This document shows positions 27,091 through 35,633 of a stretch of 64,000 nt of DNA, piece by piece. Under the pieces are notes generated by a model. That model had not been told where the DNA came from, did not search any database, and saw only the letters and a program-made list of their open reading frames with translations. Numbering within the stretch: position 1 is the stretch's first letter; every line of letters starts with the position of its first letter. A program made the position numbers and the translations under genes. This DNA comes from a virus. Location of the stretch: positions 44,671 through 108,670 of IMG/VR virus record IMGVR_UViG_3300023184_004051; one strand, 5' to 3'.

Positions 27091-28752
27091 TTGTATCCCA
27101 CTAGTGAAAAGTTTTTGCGCTCGGTAAGCGGCTCGCACCGCCCGTTCATCGTGGTGAAAGCAAAATCCATTGACGGCTCGTTCGTCAACTTGCCGGTTGT
27201 GAGTGGAAGCGTCACCATTGACCGCACCAGTCAGGACATCCGCCGAACCTGTAGCCTCACGCTGAACAGCGTTGACCTCGTGCCGGTTTTAGCAACCGAC
27301 CCACTCAACATCTACGGCAACCACATCTATGTCTACCGAGGCGTTCTCTGGCACGCTGGTGAAATCCCATCGCAACTGTGGGATGCTCCGCCCCCGCTCA
27401 ACAAGTACCTAATGCGCTTTGATAACCTCACTTCAACAGCGCCGAAGTGGGCTTTGCAATACCAAGATGACCCTCCTTACGAACTCGTGCCGCTTGGTGT
27501 TTTTCGCATCAACGAAGCCGACACGAGCGAGGATACGGATGGAAATGTGACCATCTCCCTCAATGCTTCAGACATTTCAGCAAACATCTCCAAGAACGCT
27601 TGGACAGGGCCGGTCACGGTTTGGAATAAGCCCTACAAGGTTCCGGTGGCAAAAACCAAATCCAAAACTCAGGCCCTTCCTGAAGTCACCTATGTGGCAA
27701 CGGGTGTGCAGGAAGCCATCAAGTTGCTCATCAACGACAGGTGGGGCAACCGCAAGTCAACCTTTGGTGAACCACGCTTTGAGTTTGGAGGCGTTGCCAA
27801 CAAGCCGCTTACGAAGCCCGTCGTGATGGGTTCTAATACGGTTTCCACTAGCGGAAGCAACTCCCCGTGGACTGACATCACGGGCCTTGCGGCAGCCATC
27901 GGTGCTGAACTCTTTGTGGATAACGAAGGCGCATTTCGTCTGCAAGCAATCCCTGACCCCAATACGATTTCACCTGTCTGGGACTATTTTGACGGGGAAG
28001 GCGGTCTACTGACGAACGCTTCTCGCAAACTCAATGACTCCAAAGCGGTCAACTATGTCATCGCAAGTGGTGAAAATACAAGTGCGAAGCAACCCCTAAA
28101 GGCCATTGCCTACGATGGCGACCCTGCATCACCAACCTATTACAAGGGCGAGTTTGGAAGGGTTGTCGGGCGTGAGAGTGGCAGAAAGAAACTCAATACG
28201 CAGGCTGAGGTTCAGCACGCCGCAGACACTTACCTGAACTGGTTTGTCGGAGGCGATGAGACAGTCAGCATCGAAGGCATCGTGAACCCCGCTTTGGATA
28301 CAGGTGATGTCATTCGTGTCCGCCGCAAGAGGATTGGCATTTACAACGCCGCAACCGTAATCACCGAACTCAACGCCGACTTTCCAAACAACGCCGAGAA
28401 CATCACGCTTAGTGAAATCGTCGTCGCTCCCCTCAAAAAGGGCTTAGCGAAGGGGCAACAACTTGTGATTTACACCACTTCGGCTTACGACACGGTTGTT
28501 CTTACCAACGCAGTCGCCACCGGCGGGACAACGCTTGCGGTTTCACCATTCCGCCCGCAGCGCCAATACCGCAAGGGAACGATTATTTTTGACCCCACCG
28601 ACCTTTCCAATGTCGGCTCGGTTCCGCACTACATTGACAGTATGACTATTCCACTAGACATAGATGCGCCAATCCAAATCACGGCTCGCGCCCGTCGAGT
28701 GGGAAGCCGCCAAGACGCTATCCGTGTTGCTGAATACAGTCAGGGCTACTAA
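27091..28752 (+). CDS. DUF5047-like baseplate hub / minor tail protein
   Basis: 553 residues, TTG start 3 nt after the previous stop. The opening YPTSEKFLRSVSGSHRPFIV, then LPVVSGSVTIDRTSQDIRRTCSLTL and VPLGVFRINEADTSEDTDG, is typical of DUF5047-type actinophage minor tail proteins. The C-terminal half (DTGDVIRVRRKRIGIYNAAT) resembles hub proteins of the gp27 class. Stop overlaps the next start. Confidence 0.75.
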   Translation: MYPTSEKFLRSVSGSHRPFIVVKAKSIDGSFVNLPVVSGSVTIDRTSQDIRRTCSLTLNSVDLVPVLATDPLNIYGNHIYVYRGVLWHAGEIPSQLWDAPPPLNKYLMRFDNLTSTAPKWALQYQDDPPYELVPLGVFRINEADTSEDTDGNVTISLNASDISANISKNAWTGPVTVWNKPYKVPVAKTKSKTQALPEVTYVATGVQEAIKLLINDRWGNRKSTFGEPRFEFGGVANKPLTKPVVMGSNTVSTSGSNSPWTDITGLAAAIGAELFVDNEGAFRLQAIPDPNTISPVWDYFDGEGGLLTNASRKLNDSKAVNYVIASGENTSAKQPLKAIAYDGDPASPTYYKGEFGRVVGRESGRKKLNTQAEVQHAADTYLNWFVGGDETVSIEGIVNPALDTGDVIRVRRKRIGIYNAATVITELNADFPNNAENITLSEIVVAPLKKGLAKGQQLVIYTTSAYDTVVLTNAVATGGTTLAVSPFRPQRQYRKGTIIFDPTDLSNVGSVPHYIDSMTIPLDIDAPIQITARARRVGSRQDAIRVAEYSQGY

Positions 28753-29717
28753 TGGTTGATATGCGTGACCTCGCCAACTCTCTCGTGGCGAATGGGCAGT
28801 TTCACCTGCCCCCCAACGATGTCATCCGTATGGGAGTGGTGATTGGCTACGACCCGAACTGGGACAGCGACACCGGCTCGCACGACCATCCCTACCTCAC
28901 GGTCACAATGGCTGGCGATGACACGCCGATGCACGGAGTCCGGTTTGCTGATAACTACACGCCGAACATTGACGACACGGTTTGGATTGTCGTTTCTGGC
29001 ACAGACGCTTGGGTGATGTCCAAACTCACCGATGTTCCAAATGGCAATGGCACAGTCCGTTCACCATCCACACCCGGCGTTGCAGGACACGGTTATTCCA
29101 CTGACACGACATCCATTACAAGTAGCACGGCGACTACCTTGACCGGCTCTGGGGTCACCACAGCCCTCCTTCCAAACCGGCTTTACAAGGTGGAGGCTTC
29201 ATTTGGTTTCACCATCTCCAATGCCGATGCCACCGATGTTTTCTCGGCAACTTGGGCGAACAACTCCACAACACTTACCATCACTGGTGGCAGCACCACA
29301 GGGCTTTACGCCAATATGGGGATTGCTGGTGATGGCATCCCATCAGGCACAACCATCTTGACAGTTGGCTCGACAACCATCACGATTTCACAACAAACGA
29401 CCAAGGCGCAAAGCACCGCCACGCCCATCACGGTCACCTCGTCGCACTTCTTGTCGGTTGGGATTGTGACCCCATCCGGCTACTACGAAACAAACACCAG
29501 AACTGTGACCAACGGGGCCTACACCTCAAATGGAATGACGACTTGGGCGAACACTTCCACTAGTGGAACTTATCCCTACAACTGGACAGACACCTACCCC
29601 GATACGCAGTTCACTTGGTATCTAGCGGCAAAGGTTTCAGCAGTTGGCGGCACTCCACCCACCGCAGTTGGGGTTTTCCAAAACATCACCATTCACGACT
29701 TGGGCGTACACAGTTAG
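28752..29717 (+). CDS. baseplate / tail spike protein with OB-like N-terminus
   Basis: 321 residues, TAATG overlap. Residues 20-95 (VIRMGVVIGYDPNWDSDTG ... VTMAGDDTPMHGVRFADNYT ... DDTVWIVVSGTDAWV) look like the OB-fold domain of baseplate spike proteins. Then come one beta module (GDGIPSGTTILTVGSTTITI) and a C-terminal head (LAAKVSAVGGTPPTAVGV). Genes in this place after the hub usually form the tail tip. Confidence 0.65.
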   Translation: MVDMRDLANSLVANGQFHLPPNDVIRMGVVIGYDPNWDSDTGSHDHPYLTVTMAGDDTPMHGVRFADNYTPNIDDTVWIVVSGTDAWVMSKLTDVPNGNGTVRSPSTPGVAGHGYSTDTTSITSSTATTLTGSGVTTALLPNRLYKVEASFGFTISNADATDVFSATWANNSTTLTITGGSTTGLYANMGIAGDGIPSGTTILTVGSTTITISQQTTKAQSTATPITVTSSHFLSVGIVTPSGYYETNTRTVTNGAYTSNGMTTWANTSTSGTYPYNWTDTYPDTQFTWYLAAKVSAVGGTPPTAVGVFQNITIHDLGVHS

Positions 29718-29742
29718 AGCCTGAGTTTTGGAAACGCTGGTC

Positions 29743-29748
29743 TAACAT
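29743..29748 (+). promoter_or_regulatory. -10 box TAACAT, leaderless promoter
   Basis: Six bases separate the hexamer from ATG 29755. TTTTGGAAA lies just upstream. Predicts an mRNA starting at the start codon for the lysis-region genes. Confidence 0.5.
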
Positions 29749-29754
29749 CGTTGT

Positions 29755-30120
29755 ATGACCGTAGCGAGTTCACCATACATTGTCGCTGCGATAATCACCG
29801 CTATTCCCGCTACGCTCGCTGCGAGCGCAGGCTGGTATCAGGCTCACAAAGGGCGCAAAGAAAACACAGGCGACCACGCCAAAGTTGTCGCTCACCTTCA
29901 GCAGTTGGACACAAACATCCAAAGGGTAGACATCCGTGTAGAGCGGATGGATTTGCGATTTGACTCCATCGAGGATAAGGTTGAGCGCCACCTTGGATGG
30001 CATCGCTCCGAAGCAACATCAGCAAACCGCCTCAACGAGGCACTAACAAAGGAATACAAAGGTGACGAACCCGACTACCGACCCATCAGCCGAGCCGACG
30101 ACATCAGCACCGAAGGTTGA
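29755..30120 (+). CDS. DUF2746-like membrane-anchored coiled-coil protein
   Basis: 121 residues. One N-terminal membrane segment (YIVAAIITAIPATLAASAGW), then KENTGDHAKVVAHLQQLDTN, a coiled coil with heptad Val/Met/Leu, and the DUF2746 ending ERHLGWHRSEA. These proteins are common in the tail-to-lysis interval of actinophages; some are called holin-like or spanin-like. Overlaps the next gene by 59 nt. Confidence 0.75.
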   Translation: MTVASSPYIVAAIITAIPATLAASAGWYQAHKGRKENTGDHAKVVAHLQQLDTNIQRVDIRVERMDLRFDSIEDKVERHLGWHRSEATSANRLNEALTKEYKGDEPDYRPISRADDISTEG

Positions 30121-30352
30121 CCCAAAGGCAGTCCAAGCGGCGGTAGTTCGCTACGCGGTTCCCGCTCTGGTCGGCGTTGCCGTAGCCCTCGCTGCAAAGG
30201 CTGGCTTCGCCCTATCACCACAGGAAGCGTTGGGGATTGTAGCACCAATCGTCGGCACAGTCTATTCCACGCTCGCTCACATTTTGGAAGCCAAGTTCCC
30301 CGCTCTGAAGCGCGTGTTGGGGTCGCCACGCCCATCATCATTTATCAAGTAG
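30062..30352 (+). CDS. holin-like small membrane protein
   Basis: 96 residues, GTG start inside the end of the DUF2746 gene. Pro/Thr/Ser-rich N-terminus, then two hydrophobic stretches (YAVPALVGVAVALAAKAGFA and LGIVAPIVGTVYSTLAHIL) and a basic C-terminus. Size and layout fit a holin, but no endolysin lies beside it (the YiiX-like hydrolase at 35103 is the only candidate). Ends the rightward operon before a strong terminator. Confidence 0.55.
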   Translation: MTNPTTDPSAEPTTSAPKVDPKAVQAAVVRYAVPALVGVAVALAAKAGFALSPQEALGIVAPIVGTVYSTLAHILEAKFPALKRVLGSPRPSSFIK

Positions 30353-30380
30353 ACTTCACCACCCATTATTGGGCATAGCG

Positions 30381-30427
30381 AAGCCCCCCGCCTGCCCGAA
30401 TAACGGGTTGGCGGGGGGTTCCGTTTT
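30381..30427. terminator. strong bidirectional terminator between convergent operons
   Basis: CCCCCCGCC-GCCCG pairs with CGGGT-GGCGGGGGG around AATAA, followed by GTTTT on the + strand. It lies between the end of the late operon (30352) and the end of the minus-strand Gam operon (30433). Confidence 0.9.
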
Positions 30428-30432
30428 GGTGA

Positions 30433-31032
30433 TTACTCAGCGACCTTGACGGTCACGGAGATGCCACCTTCGGTGTGCTGAAGCCCGTCAATCGGGGTTC
30501 CGGTTGCGGGGTCGAGAACGGTGTCGCCCGCAAAGTCAGCAACCTTCTTGATGCTGGCGATGTCGGCTTCACGCTTCACACGCACCCACTCAGAGTGACC
30601 GTTGGCATCAGCCCAAGCGAGGAACGCTTCAGCGTCAGTCACGGCGACCTTAGATGGGGTCACACGGCTCGTGGCAACACCATCGGGGAAGTCAAGCGAC
30701 TTGCGACCATCCTGCTCGTTCTGGCGAACAGCAATCAGGTATTCGGAGAGAGCGAGGTCAAAGAAATCAACCTCTCGTCCGTGAGTGACCGTGTTGCTCT
30801 CAACCCAATGGTTGATGCGGTCAATCTCAATCTTGGCTTGACGCTTCACCTCGTCAATCCGACGCTGAGCCTGAGCCAAACGACGCATTGCCCAAAGAGC
30901 CTCGTCGTCGTTGGTGATGACAAAGGTGCGCTCAGTGAGTTCACCATTTTCATCGGTGTGGTTCTCGGCAAAGCCCTCAGGCTCACCAAGAGTGGACAGG
31001 AATGTGGACAAATCCACGATGTCGTTGCTCAT
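30433..31032 (-). CDS. Gam-like host-nuclease inhibitor
   Basis: 199 residues. ALWAMRRLAQAQRRIDEVKR followed by AKIEIDRINHWVE, a helical region ending ALSEYLIAVRQNEQDGRKSL, and LDFPDGVATSRVTPSKVAV form the pattern of Mu-Gam-like proteins, which bind double-stranded DNA ends and protect phage DNA from RecBCD/AdnAB-type nucleases. Runs opposite to the RecA-fold gene at 31467, with which it may form a recombination and end-protection set. Start overlaps the upstream small gene (ATGA). Confidence 0.8.
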   Translation of the reverse strand: MSNDIVDLSTFLSTLGEPEGFAENHTDENGELTERTFVITNDDEALWAMRRLAQAQRRIDEVKRQAKIEIDRINHWVESNTVTHGREVDFFDLALSEYLIAVRQNEQDGRKSLDFPDGVATSRVTPSKVAVTDAEAFLAWADANGHSEWVRVKREADIASIKKVADFAGDTVLDPATGTPIDGLQHTEGGISVTVKVAE

Positions 31033-31250
31033 CGCAACTCCCCTTTCGCTTGTGTTTCGGTAGGTTCTGACACTTGGATGGTGACCTTGCCACCCAATCC
31101 AAATGCGTCGTAGTGGGCCTCGTATTCAGCCTCAAAACGCTCGTCATAGATTTTGACTGCATCCTTCAGGATGAAGTAAGCATCATTGCTCTTGTGGGCT
31201 TCTAAGGCTTCGAGCGCCTTGTTCACCAGTTCCAATACTTCCAAGTCCAT
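31029..31250 (-). CDS. small acidic helical protein
   Basis: 73 residues: VLELVNKALEALEAHKSNDAY and YDERFEAEYEAHYDAFGLGG. First gene of the Gam operon with a clear promoter and an ACCGACTA leader. No family recognised. Confidence 0.65.
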   Translation of the reverse strand: MDLEVLELVNKALEALEAHKSNDAYFILKDAVKIYDERFEAEYEAHYDAFGLGGKVTIQVSEPTETQAKGELR

Positions 31251-31267
31251 CGTTGGCCCCTGCTTTC

Positions 31268-31275
31268 TAGTCGGT
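31268..31275 (-). promoter_or_regulatory. ACCGACTA leader element of the Gam operon
   Basis: ACCGACTA in the leader, 17 nt before the start at 31250. Shares the 8-nt core of the ACCGACTAAGGA elements but is followed by GAAAGCAGG instead of AGGA; possible weaker target of the predicted small RNA at 55898-56018. Confidence 0.4.
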
Positions 31276-31291
31276 TTCTACAACAGAAAGA

Positions 31292-31320
31292 ACTGTAGCA
31301 CCCTCTAGTGGACAATGCAA
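31292..31320 (-). promoter_or_regulatory. promoter TTGCAT-N17-TACAGT for the Gam operon
   Basis: Read on the minus strand, exact 17-nt spacing, ~40 nt before the start at 31250. Divergent from the promoter at 31379; the 31251-31466 gap is thus a divergent control region. Confidence 0.8.
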
Positions 31321-31378
31321 GCCAATCACCAACATTTTTTCCAATGTCAAAACACCCTGAAAAATAAAGGGCATTGGC

Positions 31379-31407
31379 TTGACACGGGTTTAGTGACGCA
31401 TTAGTAT
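31379..31407 (+). promoter_or_regulatory. promoter TTGACA-N17-TAGTAT for the replication operon
   Basis: Perfect -35 and a good -10 at 17 nt, 60 nt before ATG 31467; the leader ends with a GGCAGGGAA ribosome site. Probably an early promoter. Confidence 0.85.
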
Positions 31408-31466
31408 TACGCCACCGATACCAGAACCGATGCCGTGTGCATTGACAACAGAAAGGCAGGGAACCT

Positions 31467-32384
31467 ATGAGTTCACTGTTCACCAAAGCGACTAAGGCGG
31501 AAGCCAAAGCGCGTATTGCCGTGACAGGCCCATCAGGGTCAGGCAAGACTTACTCATCTCTCCTGTGGGCTACGACGCTCGCTGAGGGTGGCAAGATTGC
31601 CGTCATTGACACCGAGCGAGACAGCGCCAAGTTGTATGCTGACCGCTTTGACTTTGACGCTCTCTCGATGTCTGCCCCCTATCACCCAGACCGCCTCATT
31701 GAGGCTCTGAAGGTCGCACAAGACGAAGGCTATGCCTGTGTGGTGATAGACTCCTTGACCCACTTTTGGAACGGTCAGGGTGGCATCTTGGAAATCGTTG
31801 ACCAAGCGGGTGCGGCGGCGAAGGGCAACAACTTCGCAGGATGGAAAACAGCAACCCCCATCCAACAACGAATGGTGGATGCCATCCTCGCCTTTGATGG
31901 TCACATCATCACGACCATCCGCTCCAAGACCGAATGGTCGTTGGAGAAAAACGAATACGGCAAGATTGCTCCCAAGAAGGTTGGACTTGCTCCGCAACAG
32001 CGTGACGGCATTGAGTACGAATACACGCTCGTTTTGGAAATGGACACCGAGCATCGCACGCTGATTGGCAAGACCCGTTGCGAGTTGATGGCGGACAAGG
32101 TGTATCCCCCAAATGCGGCTACCGAAGGCGCTACCACTTTCCTCACTTGGCTGAAGTCGGGCGACCCACTCATCACCGACACCGAGCGTGACGCACTTGA
32201 TGGTCGCATCCGTTCGCTCTCCCCTGAGCAGCGCCGAGCATTGAAAGACCTTTGGGGTGATGCCGGTCTGCCGAAGGTCGCCTCACTGACCAAGACCCGA
32301 TACCCCGAAGCGATGTCGCTCGTGGTCACCGTTAGCCTTGACGGTGCTGATGACGAACTGACCGCCGAGGAAGCCACCTCCTAA
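31467..32384 (+). CDS. RecA-fold AAA ATPase (AAA_24 / Sak4-like)
   Basis: 305 residues. Walker A GPSGSGKT at residues ~20-27, Walker B-like YACVVIDSLTHFW near 90, and IITTIRSKTEWSLEKNEYGKIAPKK, typical of phage AAA_24 proteins related to Sak4 single-strand annealing/RecA-like recombinases. The C-terminal ~70 residues (DALDGRIRSLSPEQRRALKDL) are a separate helical domain. Likely binds single-stranded phage DNA in recombination-dependent replication, beside the initiator and helicase loader. Confidence 0.85.
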   Translation: MSSLFTKATKAEAKARIAVTGPSGSGKTYSSLLWATTLAEGGKIAVIDTERDSAKLYADRFDFDALSMSAPYHPDRLIEALKVAQDEGYACVVIDSLTHFWNGQGGILEIVDQAGAAAKGNNFAGWKTATPIQQRMVDAILAFDGHIITTIRSKTEWSLEKNEYGKIAPKKVGLAPQQRDGIEYEYTLVLEMDTEHRTLIGKTRCELMADKVYPPNAATEGATTFLTWLKSGDPLITDTERDALDGRIRSLSPEQRRALKDLWGDAGLPKVASLTKTRYPEAMSLVVTVSLDGADDELTAEEATS

Positions 32385-32406
32385 TCACCTCACCGCAGTC
32401 GAGTTG

Positions 32407-32442
32407 CTAGCCCTGTCATCTCTACGGAGGTGGCAGGGCTAG
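32407..32442 (+). terminator. hairpin between ATPase and initiator genes
   Basis: CTAGCCCTG pairs exactly with CAGGGCTAG over an 18-nt loop that can fold further (CTC-TACG-GAG). No T-run follows, so it may be a processing or attenuation structure rather than a full terminator. No gene in 32385-32522. Confidence 0.5.
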
Positions 32443-32522
32443 TCGTCGTTGCAATGTTCCGCACGCTGGCGAGCCGGTTGGTGTAATGTCGGCGCTCTCT
32501 CTCGCAACGACAAGGAGTGGTC

Positions 32523-33338
32523 GTGACCATCCGCCGCAGCCCATCACCAATCCGCAAGAACTTCACCATCCTGCCTAATGCAACGCTCAACGACAGGCGA
32601 CTGTCGTGGGAAGCGCGTGGGATGTTGGCCTACCTACTTTCCAAACCTGACCATTGGAAGGTCGTTCCAAAAGCGTTGGTGAACGAGACATCGGCGGGTA
32701 AATCCGTCGTGTATCGAATACTCAAAGAGTTGGAGGAAGCGGGCTACATCACCTCCGAGCAAAAACACGCCGACGACGGCACATTTAGTGAAATCGAGCG
32801 TGTTGTTCACGAGATTTCGTGCGTTTCCCCTGATGACACCGCATCCCAGTTTTCCGTATCCGGTTTAGCCGGATACGGTTTAGCCGGATACGGAAAATCA
32901 GGTCACATAGAAAGAACTGAAGTAGAGAAAGAACTGACTGGAGAAAGAACGGAAAAAAACATATTGCCCACTTCTGTCGAAGCGGGCAGCGCGGAAAAGG
33001 GGGTGGCTAGTGAAAACCTCCCCTACAAAGCCGAGTTTGAGGAACTGTGGGCGCTCTATCCGCGCAAGGCCGCTCGCAAAAAGGCATACACGCAACTCAT
33101 CGCTACTCTGCGTCGTGGCGTTTCACTAGACGACCTTCGCGTGGCAGTCCAAAACTATGCTGATGCCCGCCGAGGTCAAGATGCGGCCTACACTCTCCAC
33201 GCCGCTACATTCTGGGGGCCATCAGACAGGTGGGAGGACTTCCTTCCAAATGGCGATGGGCTGAAATCTGCGAAGCCCGAAAACAAGCCAAAGGGCTTCA
33301 ACGCCATCCAAGACTTCTTGAACCGAGGAAACCAATGA
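32523..33338 (+). CDS. replication initiator, winged-helix N-terminus
   Basis: 271 residues from GTG 32523 (5 nt after AAGGAG; GTG 32517 overlaps that site). Residues ~22-85 (LSWEARGMLAYLLSKPDHWK ... VVYRILKELEEAGYI) are a winged helix-turn-helix as in lambda O-like and DnaD-like initiators. Residues ~100-160 are a low-complexity linker that encodes GLAGYGLAGYG. The C-terminus FEELWALYPRKAARKKAYTQ matches the (F-E-W--YPrK-Kk-A) domain of phage primosomal proteins. Expected to bind the origin inside its own gene and recruit the helicase loader encoded next. Confidence 0.8.
   Translation: MTIRRSPSPIRKNFTILPNATLNDRRLSWEARGMLAYLLSKPDHWKVVPKALVNETSAGKSVVYRILKELEEAGYITSEQKHADDGTFSEIERVVHEISCVSPDDTASQFSVSGLAGYGLAGYGKSGHIERTEVEKELTGERTEKNILPTSVEAGSAEKGVASENLPYKAEFEELWALYPRKAARKKAYTQLIATLRRGVSLDDLRVAVQNYADARRGQDAAYTLHAATFWGPSDRWEDFLPNGDGLKSAKPENKPKGFNAIQDFLNRGNQ
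32850..32951 (+). other. candidate replication origin inside the initiator gene
   Basis: Three copies of the 10-mer CCGGATACGG (first inverted, 32854-32863; then 32869-32878 and 32884-32893), the outer two forming a 14-bp perfect inverted repeat TTTTCCGTATCCGG / CCGGATACGGAAAA. They are followed by three GAAAGAAC direct repeats at 32910, 32927 and 32943 (spacing 17 and 16) in an A-rich stretch. The layout of iterons plus A-rich unwinding zone in the linker of the initiator gene is that of lambda ori within gene O. Confidence 0.7.
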
Positions 33339-33913
33339 CCCGTGAGGAAACAGCAATCGTCTGCGCCACTTTGTCGGCTGCGTTTCCAAACTGGGTCGTC
33401 ACTAGTGAAACCATCGAGATGTGGCAAGCGATGTTGCAGGACTTGGATGGCTCTGTGGTGTTCCAAGCGGCACAAGAGTGGGTTTTGACCGACGAGCGGT
33501 ATCCGAGTATTGCTGGCATCCGCAAGAAGTGTGCTGAAATCACAGGCTCGCTCGCTCCAAGCGCCTCCGAAGCGTGGGCTGAGGTCATTGAGATGGTGGA
33601 AAGATACGGGAGCAGTCGAGGTCATCGCCCCGATTGGACACACCCCCTCGTCAGCAAAACCGTCAAGGCGATTGGCTACCGGCATATCTGTATGAGCGAC
33701 AACATCATCGCCGTCAGAGCGCATTTCACCAAAATGTTCAACGAGTTTGCGGTTTCATACAACAACGACATCATCACCTCAAAGCGATTTGAGTTGGGTG
33801 GCGAAATGGTTGCGCTGCCATACTCAACTATGGTAGGGTTGCCAAGCCAGAAAAACCTTCCGGCATCCGACCAAGGAGTATTGGACTATGAGCCAAGACA
33901 CACCACCCGTTGA
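33335..33913 (+). CDS. replicative helicase loader-like protein
   Basis: 192 residues, ATG at 33335 overlapping the initiator stop. ETAIVCATLSAAFPNWVVTSE, WQAMLQDLDGSVVFQAAQEW and ERYPSIAGIRKKCAEI match the N-terminal domain of SPP1 G39P-type loader/inhibitor proteins (F/YP--------W---L-d-------a---w------fPPsiaeIr). Would load the host replicative helicase at the origin. The ending has no recognised motif. Confidence 0.7.
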   Translation: MTREETAIVCATLSAAFPNWVVTSETIEMWQAMLQDLDGSVVFQAAQEWVLTDERYPSIAGIRKKCAEITGSLAPSASEAWAEVIEMVERYGSSRGHRPDWTHPLVSKTVKAIGYRHICMSDNIIAVRAHFTKMFNEFAVSYNNDIITSKRFELGGEMVALPYSTMVGLPSQKNLPASDQGVLDYEPRHTTR

Positions 33914-34472
33914 GCCAACGCCAACGCCGAAATCCAATGGCCTTATCACCACTTGGAACTCACTTTCCAAAGGCGTGAAAATCACCATTGCCGTCATTGC
34001 TGCCTTCGTCATCATTGTTGCCATCGCAGGCAATAGCGGTGGTGGAAACCAGACCCCATCAACCGAGCCAACCACGCCTCCTACAACGATTGACACCACG
34101 CCGACTACCATCGGCCTGTCTGAGCAATGGAGCAGTTGGAAGTTGGAACTTGCCCCTGTTATCAGCCAAATGCAGACTGACTACACGCAAACCCAAGCCG
34201 ACCTGTCAAACACGGATTTCACCGCCTCTACGCAAGATTTTGCGACCCTCTCGCAAGATGCAACCGAGATTGCCAAACTTGCAACGAGTCTTGACAGCAC
34301 CGTGAACAGCGACCTGATTGACCTCGCTTCGTCGTTGCAGGAAATCGCCTCCACAGGGATTTCAGCAATGAACAGTGGCGACCTGTCACAGTTCACAACT
34401 GCGCTGAACCACTACCGCACAGCGAGTGACACCCTCGCAACGGACATCACCACAGGCAACGACTTCTACTAA
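33888..34472 (+). CDS. membrane-anchored protein with Pro/Thr linker
   Basis: 194 residues, ATG after AAGGAG. Short cytoplasmic N-terminus rich in Pro, one membrane helix (ITIAVIAAFVIIVAIAG), a Thr/Pro linker (PSTEPTTPPTTIDTTPTT), then an extracytoplasmic helical domain (SSWKLELAPVISQMQTDYTQ...). The plan resembles small actinobacterial lipoprotein-like surface proteins; it could be a superinfection-exclusion protein or a borrowed host gene. Function not recognised. Confidence 0.6.
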   Translation: MSQDTPPVEPTPTPKSNGLITTWNSLSKGVKITIAVIAAFVIIVAIAGNSGGGNQTPSTEPTTPPTTIDTTPTTIGLSEQWSSWKLELAPVISQMQTDYTQTQADLSNTDFTASTQDFATLSQDATEIAKLATSLDSTVNSDLIDLASSLQEIASTGISAMNSGDLSQFTTALNHYRTASDTLATDITTGNDFY

Positions 34473-34496
34473 ACCGAAGGGTTCTCGGCACTTATC

Positions 34497-35000
34497 GTGA
34501 GCGACATCAAAAAATGCGGTAAGTGTCGGGAAATCCTGCCGGTCAGCGACTTCATTCCCCGAAGGGACAAGCCAGACAAGTATTTGCCCAACTGCAAAGC
34601 CTGTCGTGGTGAAATCCAAAAGGAAAAGTCCCTGAAGCGTGGAACTGCGCTGAAACGCACTCCGATGAAGCGTGGCACTTCGCAACTGAAGCGAACGGCA
34701 ATGAAGCCCATCTCCGACCATCGCCGTGAGGTGAACAAGCAACGCAAGATTGTGCTGGAAACGCACTTCGGCCCACGAGAGAAGTGGGTATGCTCGGTAT
34801 CTCATCTGATACCAACTCCTTGCTGGGGAGCGGTCAATGGACACGAAATCACCTCACGAGCGAGAGCGGGTCGCACCGACGAGAACTTGCTTGATGTGAG
34901 TGGCATCATCCTCGTCTGCAATCACCACAACACTTGGATTGAGGACAACCCCGCCGAGGCTCACCGACTTGGCCTGACGAAACACTCTTGGGAAGCCTGA
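34497..35000 (+). CDS. HNH endonuclease with N-terminal zinc motif
   Basis: 167 residues, GTG start. N-terminus CGKCREILPVSDF ... CKACRG forms a four-Cys zinc site, followed by a Lys/Arg-rich stretch with duplicated KRT/MKRGT. The C-terminal half has GHEITSRARAGRTDENLLD and ILVCNHHNTWIEDNPAEAH, the H-E-...R-R-...D-N----C--HN-------A HNH core. Either a free-standing homing-type nuclease or a phage replication/packaging nuclease. Confidence 0.8.
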   Translation: MSDIKKCGKCREILPVSDFIPRRDKPDKYLPNCKACRGEIQKEKSLKRGTALKRTPMKRGTSQLKRTAMKPISDHRREVNKQRKIVLETHFGPREKWVCSVSHLIPTPCWGAVNGHEITSRARAGRTDENLLDVSGIILVCNHHNTWIEDNPAEAHRLGLTKHSWEA

Positions 35001-35102
35001 GTTTTCAGCACCTAACGGGTAGTCGCTCAACCCCAACTGTCGGGCTGAAAAAAAATCGTCACTTACAGTTGATTGCTCAGACAAACCAAGTGGGGGAAAT
35101 AA

Positions 35103-35633
35103 GTGCCGGAAACGAAAGTCAACAAGCCTGCAAACGCAATCCGAGTAGGTGAAATCGGGTTTGCCCGAACCAAAGGTGCGATGGCGAAACTCATTCGTGC
35201 GAGCGAATGGCTGAAATGGCGTTCGTGTCAGTTCAACCACACCTTCGTTGTGGTCACGGCAGGAAACACCTACGAGGAAACTTGGATTGTCCAAGCCGAA
35301 CTTCGAGGCGTGACGCTGCGCCGTTTGTCCGAACTCCTGCCGGATGCTAGTGAAATCCACTTTGTCGCCCCGCCGGAAGGCGTTGACCGCAAACGGGTTG
35401 CCCTGTTCGCCCTTGCCGAACTTGGTCGCCCGTATGGGATTTTGAGTATCATCTGCATTGCGCTGGATATCACCACACCGGATTGGTTCCTTGCGTTTCG
35501 CCGCAAGAACACTTGGATTTGCTCGGCTCTTACAGCAGAGGCTTGTCGTTATGCTGGTTGGTTCTATGACTTCCCCGACATCTACCTCGTCACCCCAACC
35601 CGACTTTGGCAAGCCCTTCAGGAAGCGAAGTAG
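35103..35633 (+). CDS. YiiX-like NlpC/P60 superfamily hydrolase
   Basis: 176 residues, GTG start after GGGGGAA. IRVGEIGFARTKGAMAKLIRA, then CQFNHTFVVV (His candidate), a hydrophobic helix, and TWICSALTAEACRYAGWF (Cys nucleophile) and YLVTPTRLWQAL follow the permuted papain-like YiiX/YebB pattern (GDi ... H--ivv ... wiCSel-a-a--Ga ... -tP--l). Could cleave peptide, lipid or cell-wall amide bonds. It is the best candidate here for a lysis or wall enzyme, but it lies in the replication region. Confidence 0.65.
   Translation: MPETKVNKPANAIRVGEIGFARTKGAMAKLIRASEWLKWRSCQFNHTFVVVTAGNTYEETWIVQAELRGVTLRRLSELLPDASEIHFVAPPEGVDRKRVALFALAELGRPYGILSIICIALDITTPDWFLAFRRKNTWICSALTAEACRYAGWFYDFPDIYLVTPTRLWQALQEAK

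Noticed and set aside
31901-32377. 158-codon minus-strand ORF inside the RecA-fold gene
   Set aside because: Antisense shadow rich in Ser/Arg from codon mirroring; the + strand has clear Walker motifs.
32407-32442. Stem-loop taken as an attachment site
   Set aside because: No integrase or excisionase gene in the window and no second copy; a transcript hairpin is simpler.
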